DNA from: Pseudomonadota bacterium
Lineage (GTDB): Bacteria; Pseudomonadota; Gammaproteobacteria; Burkholderiales; Burkholderiaceae_D
NCBI GenBank assembly: GCA_023391395.1
Contig: JAEWBA010000368.1
Location: 1-8,027 of the forward strand
DNA: 8,027 nucleotides
Direction: 5' to 3'
The notes beneath the pieces were generated by a model. That model searched no databases and was not told where the DNA came from. It saw only the letters and a list, made by a program, of their open reading frames with translations. Below, in pieces: positions 1 through 5,820 of this stretch. The position numbers and the translations under genes were made by a program. Every line of letters starts with the position of its first letter. The stretch's first letter is position 1.

Positions 1-714
1 ATGCACACCACCGAACTGGATCCCGCCTTGTCGCAAACCCTGGAGGCCGCCGGCAAGGCCGGAATGAAACTCGTCATCGCCAACAAGAATTATTCATCTT
101 GGTCCATGCGGCCCTGGGTGGTGATGAAAGCCTTCGACCTCGCTTTCGAGGAAGTGCGCATTCCCTTGCGGCAGCCGGACACGGGAGCGCGCATCGCCCA
201 ATATTCCGCTTCCGGCCGCGTCCCGGTGCTGGTCGATGGCTCCACCGTCGTTTGGGATTCGCTCGCAATTTGTGAATACCTGGCCGAACAATTTCCCGAT
301 CACGCCTTGTGGCCGCGCGAATCGCGCGCGCGGGCGGTGGCGCGTTCCATCTGTGCCGAAATGCATGCAGGCTTCACCGGCTTGCGCTCCGCGATGTGGA
401 TGAATATTCGCGCCCGCTTCCCCGGCAAGGGACGTACGCCCGAGGCTCAGGGCGATATCGGGCGCATCTGCGAAATCTGGGAAGAGTGCCTGACGCGGTC
501 CGGTCCGCATGGCTTCCTGTTCGGCGACTTCTCGATTGCCGACGCCTATTTCGCGCCGGTGGTGATGCGCTTTCGTACTTACGAAGTCGCGCTTGCGCCG
601 GCTCTGCATGCCTTCATGGAACGCATCGTGGAGCATCCGGCGGTGGCGCAATGGATGCGGGAAGCATTGGCCGAAACCGAGCGGATTGAGCATTACGATG
701 TCTACCCTGATTGA
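1..714 (+). CDS. Glutathione S-transferase family protein
   Basis: Cytosolic glutathione S-transferase-like protein of 237 aa if read from the ATG at base 1. The thioredoxin-like N-terminal domain begins at about residue 22 (KLVIANKNYSSWSMRPW) with the Ser-rich segment where GSTs of this type place the catalytic Ser. It continues through the cis-Pro region GRVPVLVDG and the glutathione-binding DSLAICEYL motif (about residues 85-93). The all-helical C-terminal domain follows, with FSIADAYFAPVV as the usual helix-6 N-capping/hydrophobic-staple motif. The ATG at base 64 is a serious alternative start: it sits exactly at the start of the fold and has AAGG five bases upstream, giving 216 aa, close to the usual GST length. 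The substrate cannot be told from sequence; family members conjugate or reduce electrophiles with glutathione, or act as isomerases. It lies 18 bases before cca and may be co-transcribed with it. Sure of the family, unsure of the start and function. Confidence 0.88.
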   Translation: MHTTELDPALSQTLEAAGKAGMKLVIANKNYSSWSMRPWVVMKAFDLAFEEVRIPLRQPDTGARIAQYSASGRVPVLVDGSTVVWDSLAICEYLAEQFPDHALWPRESRARAVARSICAEMHAGFTGLRSAMWMNIRARFPGKGRTPEAQGDIGRICEIWEECLTRSGPHGFLFGDFSIADAYFAPVVMRFRTYEVALAPALHAFMERIVEHPAVAQWMREALAETERIEHYDVYPD

Positions 715-732
715 AGCCGCTTTGCGTTAAAC

Positions 733-1956
733 ATGAAGACTTACGTTGTCGGCGGCGCAGTGCGCGATGAGCTGCTCGGCCTCCCGGTGCAGGACCATGA
801 CCACGTGGTGGTCGGCGCCACGCCCGAGCAAATGGTGGCGCTGGGCTTCACACCGGTGGGCAAGGATTTTCCGGTGTTCCTGCATCCCCGCACCCACGAG
901 GAATACGCGCTGGCGCGCACCGAGCGCAAGACCGCGCCCGGCTACAAGGGATTCGTCTTTCACGCCGACACCGACGTCACCTTGGAACAGGACCTGGTGC
1001 GGCGCGATCTGACCATCAATGCGCTGGCCAAGGCCGAGGATGGCAGCATCATCGATCCCTTTGGCGGCCAGCGCGATCTGCGGGAGCGCATCTTTCGCCA
1101 CGTCTCTCCTGCGTTCGCGGAAGACCCGGTGCGCATCCTGCGCGTAGCACGCTTTGCGGCACGCTTCGCCGACTTCCGCGTGGCGCCGGAAACCATGGAA
1201 CTGATGCGCCGGATGGTCGAAAACGGCGAAGTCGATGCGCTCGTGCCCGAGCGCGTCTGGCAGGAACTGGCGCGCGGTTTGATGGAAGTCACGCCTTCGC
1301 GCATGTTTGCCGTATTGCGTGAGTGCGGCGCGCTGGCGCGCATCCTGCCCGAGCTCGACGCATTGTGGGGCGTGCCCCAGCCGCAACAGCATCATCCCGA
1401 AGTGGACACCGGCGCGCATGTGATGATGGTGATCGATTACGCGGCTCGCCAGGGATATAACCTGCCGATCCGCTGCGCGGCACTGATGCACGACTTCGGA
1501 AAGGGCGCAACGCCACCTCAGGAGTGGCCGCGTCACCACGGACACGAAGCGCGCAGCGTGGCGCTGGTGGAACAGGCCTGCAAGCGCCTGAAGGCGCCCA
1601 ACGATTGCCGCGACCTTGCGCGCATGACTGCACGCGAACACGGCAACGTGGCGCGCGCGCTCGAACTGCGCCCCAATACCATAGTGAACCTGTTCGAGCG
1701 TTGCGACGCGTTCCGCAAGCCGCAGCGCTTCATCGACATGCTGCGTGCCTGCGAATGCGATCAGCGCGGCCGCGCCGGCTTCGAGGAGCGTCCCTTCCCG
1801 CAGGCCGATTACCTGGAAAATGCGCTGAATGCCGCGCGCGCTGTCGATGCCGGCAGCGTGGCCACCGCCCAGAGCGACCCGCGCCACATTCCCGATGCGG
1901 TGCACGCAGCGCGCGTGGCAGCTGTCAAGGCCGCTATTGCGCCCATCTATCCCTAA
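733..1956 (+). CDS. cca: Multifunctional CCA-adding enzyme (tRNA nucleotidyltransferase, HD type)
   Basis: Adds or repairs the 3'-terminal CCA of tRNAs in the cytoplasm, using CTP and ATP without a nucleic-acid template. The 407 aa compare with about 412 for E. coli Cca, and it looks collinear with it from end to end. Visible motifs: GGAVRD (residues 7-12) with the metal-binding D21 and D23 in QDHDHVVVG; EEYALARTER (56-65); RRDLTINALA (90-99); the nucleotide-selecting EDPVRILR block (130-137, motif EDxxR); PERVWQEL (172-179); and an HD phosphohydrolase domain with MHDFGKG (H253, D254) and RHHGHE (267-272). In E. coli the HD domain gives 2',3'-cyclic phosphodiesterase and phosphatase activities; the residues suggest the same here. 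The ATG at 733 aligns with the family N-terminus, but I see no good ribosome binding site before it, so translation may depend on coupling with the GST gene 18 bases upstream. No frameshift or missing key residue. Confidence 0.97.
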   Translation: MKTYVVGGAVRDELLGLPVQDHDHVVVGATPEQMVALGFTPVGKDFPVFLHPRTHEEYALARTERKTAPGYKGFVFHADTDVTLEQDLVRRDLTINALAKAEDGSIIDPFGGQRDLRERIFRHVSPAFAEDPVRILRVARFAARFADFRVAPETMELMRRMVENGEVDALVPERVWQELARGLMEVTPSRMFAVLRECGALARILPELDALWGVPQPQQHHPEVDTGAHVMMVIDYAARQGYNLPIRCAALMHDFGKGATPPQEWPRHHGHEARSVALVEQACKRLKAPNDCRDLARMTAREHGNVARALELRPNTIVNLFERCDAFRKPQRFIDMLRACECDQRGRAGFEERPFPQADYLENALNAARAVDAGSVATAQSDPRHIPDAVHAARVAAVKAAIAPIYP

Positions 1957-1961
1957 CTTGG

Positions 1962-1973
1962 GCGCTATAGCGC
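1962..1973. repeat. 12-bp perfect palindrome after cca
   Basis: GCGCTATAGCGC reads identically on both strands, starting 6 bases after the cca stop codon. No T run follows, so it is not a standard terminator by itself. It could be a small mRNA 3' hairpin, a protein binding site, or chance in GC-rich DNA. Confidence 0.4.
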
Positions 1974-2067
1974 GCATCGAGGCCTCTTCGTCTGGAAAAT
2001 AGGGGATTTTGTCCGCCAACTGACGCTTAAACGCGCTGAGTGGGAGGGGCGAGTTGCGTTTTCATTC

Positions 2068-2098
2068 GCGTGGTATGCAGGCCACGCCCAAAATTTTT
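2068..2098 (+). terminator. Possible rho-independent terminator of cca
   Basis: A 6-bp stem, GCGTGG (2068-2073) with CCACGC (2082-2087), encloses an 8-base loop. A run of five T follows at 2094-2098, and TCTTC beyond it is also pyrimidine-rich. The six-base gap CCAAAA between stem and T run, and the short stem, make this weak. It lies in the right place to separate cca from the operon downstream. Confidence 0.35.
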
Positions 2099-2112
2099 CT
2101 TCAAAGAATCAG

Positions 2113-2140
2113 TTGCCCATAATGCAATTTGCGCTACCAT
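2113..2140 (+). promoter_or_regulatory. Candidate sigma70-like promoter of the ThDP operon
   Basis: TTGCCC (2113-2118) and TACCAT (2135-2140) each match four of six bases of the -35 and -10 consensus and are 16 bases apart. Transcription would begin near 2147, leaving a leader of roughly 90 bases. A perfect TTGACA also occurs at 2151-2156, but nothing resembling a good -10 box lies at the proper distance, so it would need an activator. This is pattern matching only. Confidence 0.35.
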
Positions 2141-2153
2141 TGCTTGCAAATTG
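2125..2153. promoter_or_regulatory. Operator-like inverted repeat CAATTTGC-N13-GCAAATTG
   Basis: Two perfect 8-bp inverted arms (2125-2132 and 2146-2153) are separated by 13 bases. Their centres are 21 bp apart, two turns of B-DNA, as expected for a dimeric regulator. The dyad covers the -10 region of the candidate promoter and touches the TTGACA at 2151. A repressor site is the simplest reading. No regulator gene is in the window, so the binding protein is unknown. Confidence 0.45.
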
Positions 2154-2176
2154 ACAACATGGCGGCTGTGACAGAT

Positions 2177-2196
2177 CGCCGGCCCGGGCGCCGGCG
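2177..2196 (+). promoter_or_regulatory. GC-rich hairpin in the leader of the ThDP enzyme gene
   Basis: CGCCGGC (2177-2183) pairs with GCCGGCG (2190-2196), forming a 7-bp all-GC stem around a 6-base loop; a T-G wobble could add one pair. It ends about 24 bases before the ribosome binding site of the ThDP gene. No T run follows, so it is not a terminator. It could affect mRNA stability or translation, or be an incidental product of GC-rich DNA. Confidence 0.35.
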
Positions 2197-2219
2197 GCAT
2201 GTCGGAAGCGCTGCCCTTT

Positions 2220-2223
2220 GAGG
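2220..2223 (+). promoter_or_regulatory. Ribosome binding site deciding the ATG 2236 start
   Basis: GAGG (GAGGA to 2224) ends 12 bases before the ATG at 2236, a slightly long but workable spacing. A TTG at 2218 is in the same frame but overlaps this site and has no better site upstream, so the ATG is preferred. Confidence 0.5.
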
Positions 2224-2235
2224 AAAAACGCCCCC

Positions 2236-4098
2236 ATGCTCGCCAATACGCCAGTCGCACACGAAGACTCAATATGGCAGGACAGCAAACCGGGCCGGCA
2301 TATCGAGCCGCTGGCAACGAGTGCAGATCTGCTGGTCCAGTACCTGGAACAGATTGGCGTGGAATATGTGTTCGGCGTACCGGGCGGCGCCATCGAACCC
2401 TTGTATGACGCCATTGCGAGGAGCAGCCGCCGTGGCGGCGTCCGGCACATACTGGCGCGCCACGAGGCCGGTGCGGCATTCATGGCCGACGGCTACGCCC
2501 GCGAATCCGGCCGTATCGGCGTGTGCTGCTCGACCTCCGGCCCCGGCGCCACCAATCTGATCACCGGCGTCGCCTGCGCCTACGACAACAACATCCCTCT
2601 GCTCGTCATTACCGGCCAGCCCGCCTTGCCGGCTTTCGGCAAGCATCCGCTGCAGGAGTCGGCCTGCACCGGCGTCAATGTGCTGGGCATGTTCCGCCAC
2701 TGTACCGTCTACAACTCGCTGGTCTCGCATCCCAAGCAGCTCGAAACCAAGCTAGTCGCTGCACTTCAGAAAGCCACGCGCTCGCCCCGCGGACCGGCCC
2801 ATCTCAGCGTGCCGCTCGACGTGTTCCGTAGTCCAAGCGCAACGGCACCGTCGTACGATTTGCGCAGTCTGCTGATGCCTTCCTCGCTGGTGGACGATGA
2901 CGCGGTCGAGGCCCTGCGCGGGCTCCTAGAGCGGGCGCAACACGTGGTGCTCCTAATCGGCAACCTGTGCGGCGAAGCGATGGGGTCCATCTTGCAATTT
3001 GCGGCAACGCATGGAGCGACGTTGGTCACCACCCCGGACGGCAAGGGACTGGTCAATCCGGAGCATCCCCTGTTTCGCGGAGTGTTCGGCTTCGGCGGCC
3101 ACGCGGCGGCCGAAGCGGCGTTGCGCGATCCGTCGGTGGACCTGATATTGGCTGTCGGCGCCGGCATGGGGGAGTGGAACAGCGGTGGCTGGAGCGACAG
3201 CCTGCTCAACGAGCGCCTAGTGCACATCGACGAGTCGGAGGATCACCTGGCGCGCACGCCCATGGCGCGCCTGCACGTGCGTGGACGCATTGTATCCGTC
3301 TTCAACCGGCTGCTCGATCGTGCGCAGCGCGACCAGGCCAACGCAGGCGCCGAGCTGGATGGGCTGCGCACTTTGCAAGGCATAGAGCAATCCGTTGCCG
3401 ATCCCGAGCGTCTGCTGGCCGCGCCGGAAAAATACGCAAGCGATGCCACTCCCATCAAGCCGCAACGACTGATGCGCGAGCTGGGGCGCCTGTTCCCGCC
3501 GACGACGCGCTTTCTGGCCGATACCGGCAACAGCGCTTCCTGGGCCGTGCATTACCTGCATCCGCAGGATAGGCGCAAGGCCGAAAGGCGGTTCGGCGGC
3601 GGCAGCCGCAAGCGCGAGGCGGGAAGACGCAAGAGTGACGGCGGCTGGCTGCGCGTGGTCATGAATTTTGCGCCCATGGGTTGGGCCATCGGCGGTGCCG
3701 TCGGTACGGCGGCCGCCAATCCGGATATGCCCGTGGTGTGCATCACCGGCGATGGCAGCCTCTTGATGAATGGCCAGGAGATTTCCGTCGCCGTCGCGCA
3801 GCGCCTGACAGTCGTATTCGTGGTCCTGAATGACCGTGCCTTGGGCATGGTCAAGCATGGCCAGCGTCTCGCCCGAGCGGAACAGATCGGTTGCGATTTG
3901 CCGCCCACCGATTTCGCGGCCCTGGCGCGTGCCCTCGGTGCGGAGGCGCATACCATCGCTTCGCCCGAGGACCTGCAACGCTTAGACGTCGAGGCGATTT
4001 GCGCGCGAAACGGACCCACCTTGCTGGATGTGCTGATCGATCCGGAGGAGGTGCCTTTGATGGGGGTGCGCATGCGCGTGCTGGCCAGCCAGATGTGA
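2236..4098 (+). CDS. ThDP-dependent enzyme, acetolactate synthase (IlvB)-like
   Basis: Large ThDP enzyme of 620 aa in the acetohydroxyacid synthase (AHAS)/benzoylformate decarboxylase superfamily; such enzymes decarboxylate a 2-oxo acid and transfer the carbon fragment to an acceptor. The pyrimidine-binding domain (about 27-200) has FGVPGGAIEPLYDAI and the cofactor-activating Glu at RHE77. A central Rossmann-like domain covers about 215-365. The PP domain (about 410-610) has the metal/diphosphate motif GDG (505-507) ending at LND533. Aligned to E. coli AHAS II, the Trp in GMVRQW that selects the second substrate is Gly542 here (GMVKHG), and the metal-binding Asn is Asp533, which many ThDP enzymes tolerate. 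An Arg/Lys-rich insert lies at 446-466. No AHAS small subunit and no ilv genes are nearby; two citrate-synthase-like genes follow 25 bases downstream. It is unlikely to be the housekeeping AHAS. The real substrates are unknown; acyloin synthesis or 2-oxo acid decarboxylation are options. Confidence 0.88.
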   Translation: MLANTPVAHEDSIWQDSKPGRHIEPLATSADLLVQYLEQIGVEYVFGVPGGAIEPLYDAIARSSRRGGVRHILARHEAGAAFMADGYARESGRIGVCCSTSGPGATNLITGVACAYDNNIPLLVITGQPALPAFGKHPLQESACTGVNVLGMFRHCTVYNSLVSHPKQLETKLVAALQKATRSPRGPAHLSVPLDVFRSPSATAPSYDLRSLLMPSSLVDDDAVEALRGLLERAQHVVLLIGNLCGEAMGSILQFAATHGATLVTTPDGKGLVNPEHPLFRGVFGFGGHAAAEAALRDPSVDLILAVGAGMGEWNSGGWSDSLLNERLVHIDESEDHLARTPMARLHVRGRIVSVFNRLLDRAQRDQANAGAELDGLRTLQGIEQSVADPERLLAAPEKYASDATPIKPQRLMRELGRLFPPTTRFLADTGNSASWAVHYLHPQDRRKAERRFGGGSRKREAGRRKSDGGWLRVVMNFAPMGWAIGGAVGTAAANPDMPVVCITGDGSLLMNGQEISVAVAQRLTVVFVVLNDRALGMVKHGQRLARAEQIGCDLPPTDFAALARALGAEAHTIASPEDLQRLDVEAICARNGPTLLDVLIDPEEVPLMGVRMRVLASQM

Positions 4099-4112
4099 GC
4101 ATAAAACCAATC

Positions 4113-4117
4113 GGAAG
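4113..4117 (+). promoter_or_regulatory. Ribosome binding site of the first citrate-synthase-like gene
   Basis: GGAAG lies six bases before the ATG at 4124, inside the 25-base gap after the ThDP gene. It is a moderate site and supports this ATG as the start, with translation continuing along one mRNA. Confidence 0.45.
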
Positions 4118-4123
4118 CACCAC

Positions 4124-4930
4124 ATGAGCAAACAAGACAAGCCGCATACGATTCGCAGCAATATCTGGAACGAGGAGGCCGAACCCGATAATCCCTTCAC
4201 CGCCCGTGCCGCCTACTGCCGCGGCTATGACGTCTACGGCGAGATGATCGGGCAGGCGCGCTGGGTCGAAATGCTTTACCTGCTGTTCCACGAGGAAGCC
4301 CCGACGGCACAGCAGGCGGACATGCTGGAAGCACTCGCGGTCGCGCTCGCCAATCCCGGCCCGCGCGACGCTTCGGTGCATGCCGCGATGTGCGGCGGCG
4401 TGTGCGGCTCGACCGCCGCATCCTCGCTGATGGCCGCGCTGGCGGTCGGTGCCGGGCAACTGGCGGGCGGCCGTGAGGTCTTCCTGGCGATGGCAGCCTG
4501 GCAGGATTGCGGCACCGATGTCGGCGCCTGGCAGCGTTGGATGACCCAAGACATGAGGGCTCCCGGCAGCATCTGGCCGACGCCCGAGCATGTTCCGGGC
4601 TTCGACCCGCATGGTGTCAGCACGGCCTTGCCGGTGAAGCAGCTTCTGGCCTGCCTGGCGCGGTTCGAGGTCGGACCGCGCCTGCCATGGCTGCAACGGA
4701 ATTATCCGGCCTTGCAAGACATGGCGAAGCATCCGCTGGCGCTGTCCGGCGTCGCCGCCGCCGCGCTGGCCGACCTCGACTTCACGCCCGAGCAGGGCGA
4801 AATGGTCCACCTGCTGTTGCGTCTGCCCGGTGCTGCAGCGCATGCAGTGGAGCAGCGTCCGCTCGGCTACAAGAAATTCCCCTTCGGGACAGTGGAACTG
4901 GAAGAGCCGCATAGCGGAGAGCCGGCATGA
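4124..4930 (+). CDS. Citrate synthase / citryl-CoA lyase-like protein, catalytic residues altered
   Basis: A 268-aa protein of the citrate synthase fold, near the length of citryl-CoA lyases (about 250-260 aa) and much shorter than citrate synthases (about 370-430 aa). The family pattern is clear at YCRGYDVYGEMIGQARWVEMLYLLFHEEAPTA (31-62) and in the small-residue helix pair GSTAASSLMAALAVGAGQLAGG (95-116). The usual active sites are not kept by hand alignment: GPLHGGAN of true citrate synthases reads GQLAGGRE here, placing Ala114 at the first catalytic His. The GxGHPVYK loop resembles GFDPHGVS (159-166), with a His shifted by one. The NVDFYSG Asp position appears to be Leu (HPLALSG, 203-209). 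It may bind acyl-CoA or a carboxylate as a non-catalytic or repurposed subunit, perhaps pairing with the next gene product, whose start overlaps its stop by 4 bases. GC content is very high (about 75% near 4400). Family assignment fairly sure; function unknown. Confidence 0.75.
   Translation: MSKQDKPHTIRSNIWNEEAEPDNPFTARAAYCRGYDVYGEMIGQARWVEMLYLLFHEEAPTAQQADMLEALAVALANPGPRDASVHAAMCGGVCGSTAASSLMAALAVGAGQLAGGREVFLAMAAWQDCGTDVGAWQRWMTQDMRAPGSIWPTPEHVPGFDPHGVSTALPVKQLLACLARFEVGPRLPWLQRNYPALQDMAKHPLALSGVAAAALADLDFTPEQGEMVHLLLRLPGAAAHAVEQRPLGYKKFPFGTVELEEPHSGEPA
4916..4921 (+). promoter_or_regulatory. Ribosome binding site inside the preceding gene
   Basis: GGAGAG ends five bases before the ATG at 4927, near-ideal spacing. 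With the ATGA stop/start overlap (4927-4930) it fixes the start of the second citrate-synthase-like gene and indicates translational coupling, as expected for subunits made in equal amounts. Confidence 0.65.
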
Positions 4931-5754
4931 GCGCCCCGAACAAGGGTCCGGACTTCCTGATGCAAAACGTCGGCGTCCTCAAGAGCCGCATGGGTACCTT
5001 CTTCCCCGGCAGCCACGTGATCTTCCGTGGTCACGACCTGCATCGCGAGCTCAAGGACATGGACTGGATGGAGCTGTATGTGTTCGGCATCACCGGACGC
5101 CGTTTCACACCACAGCAATTGCGCCTGATGCATGCGATCTGGACCTACACCAGTTATCCGGATGTACGCCTGTGGAACAACCGGGTGGCGGCGCTGGCCG
5201 GGAGTTCGCGCAGCACGGGAGCACTGGGCGTGGCTGCGGCGCTCGCGGTGTCGGAGGCGGCTATTTACGGCGGCGGAATTTTTGCTCGTGCCATCCATTT
5301 CCTCATCTGTACAAGAGAGCGCATTGAAAATGGCGTTGCCTTGGTCGATTGCTTGCGCGAAGAATTCGAGCAGCACCGCAGCATCGGCGGTTACGGTCGT
5401 CCGCTCATTAACGGTGATGAACGTATTCGGCCGATGCTGGACCTGGCCCGTCAATTGGGCTTGGACGAGGGGCCGCACCTTCGGTTGGCGTTCGCCATTG
5501 AGAAAGAGCTGCTCAAGGGCCGGTGGCGCATGAAAATGAATTACGCCGCTTTAGTAGCGGCTTTGGGGGCCGATATCGGATTGACGCAGAAAGAGTGTTC
5601 GCTTTTTATTTTTCCGGTATTCCTGGCGGGCATGCAGCCCTGCTTCATTGAAGCATCGGAAAACTCCGAAGGCAGCTTGTATGCGTTGTCGTGCCGCGAT
5701 ATCGAGTACGGCGGCCCGGCGCACCGTACTTGGCGCGGTGTAAAGACACAATAA
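4927..5754 (+). CDS. Second citrate synthase-like protein, divergent
   Basis: A 275-aa protein, a distant partner of the preceding one. The N-terminal part has the FRGHDLHRELKDMDWMELYVFGITGRRFTPQQ pattern (33-64) seen before the large helical domain of citrate synthases. Then YPDVRLWNNRVAALAGSSRSTGALGVAAALA (77-107) matches the citrate synthase segment that usually reads SxNASTFxARVxAST. The catalytic positions differ: the LHGGAN loop is IYGGGI (Tyr114 for His), the GFGHPxY loop is GYGRPL (Arg158 for His), and no Asp occupies the NVDFYSG-like position near MNYAAL (204-209). The C-terminal Arg-containing end GPAHRTWRG (263-271) resembles the family tail that contacts the carboxylate/CoA. I infer a heteromeric, possibly non-canonical, acyl-CoA or carboxylate-binding partner of the 268-aa protein. 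From about codon 115 onward GC content falls to about 50% and codon use shifts, unlike the first third. A weak family match, so function is open. Confidence 0.65.
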   Translation: MSAPNKGPDFLMQNVGVLKSRMGTFFPGSHVIFRGHDLHRELKDMDWMELYVFGITGRRFTPQQLRLMHAIWTYTSYPDVRLWNNRVAALAGSSRSTGALGVAAALAVSEAAIYGGGIFARAIHFLICTRERIENGVALVDCLREEFEQHRSIGGYGRPLINGDERIRPMLDLARQLGLDEGPHLRLAFAIEKELLKGRWRMKMNYAALVAALGADIGLTQKECSLFIFPVFLAGMQPCFIEASENSEGSLYALSCRDIEYGGPAHRTWRGVKTQ

Positions 5755-5766
5755 GGACGATCGGTA

Positions 5767-5781
5767 ATGAGCGACGCTCAT
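5767..5781. promoter_or_regulatory. 15-bp dyad ATGAGCG-A-CGCTCAT between genes
   Basis: Perfect 7-bp inverted arms (5767-5773 and 5775-5781) around a single base lie in the 66-base gap before the receptor gene. As DNA this is operator-like; as RNA it could form a small hairpin with five or six pairs. No T run follows, so termination is unlikely. It may adjust receptor expression relative to the upstream genes. Confidence 0.4.
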
Positions 5782-5809
5782 CCATTGCCGAATCACTAAA
5801 ACAGTAATA

Positions 5810-5815
5810 GGGAGA
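5810..5815 (+). promoter_or_regulatory. Ribosome binding site of the receptor gene
   Basis: GGGAGA ends five bases before the ATG at 5821, a strong, well-spaced site. It supports this start over the in-frame ATG at 5851, which would shorten the signal peptide n-region. Confidence 0.65.
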
Positions 5816-5820
5816 ACTCG

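Noticed and set aside
727..2019. 430-codon open frame on the - strand opposite cca
   Set aside because: It mirrors the well-supported cca gene; the translation is rich in His and Arg with no recognisable domain, as expected of an antisense frame in GC-rich DNA.
2218..2235. In-frame TTG at 2218 as the start of the ThDP gene
   Set aside because: It overlaps the GAGG site that serves the ATG at 2236 and has no ribosome binding site of its own; it would add only six residues.
2199..2408. 69-codon + strand frame starting at ATG 2199
   Set aside because: Mostly overlaps the ThDP gene in another frame and becomes low-complexity Arg/Gly-rich; the ThDP frame has clear family motifs from its own start.
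2236..4098. Glyoxylate carboligase (Gcl) as the identity of the ThDP enzyme
   Set aside because: Gcl has Val in place of the activating Glu, whereas Glu77 is present here, and no hyi/glxR-type partner genes are in the window.
3851..4912. 353-codon open frame on the - strand across the ThDP and first citrate-synthase-like genes
   Set aside because: It spans two strongly supported + strand genes and their junction and shows no family motif.
5785..5810. Possible promoter TTGCCG ... TAATAG before the receptor gene
   Set aside because: The spacer is only 14 bases and would leave a very short leader; not convincing as a sigma70 promoter.
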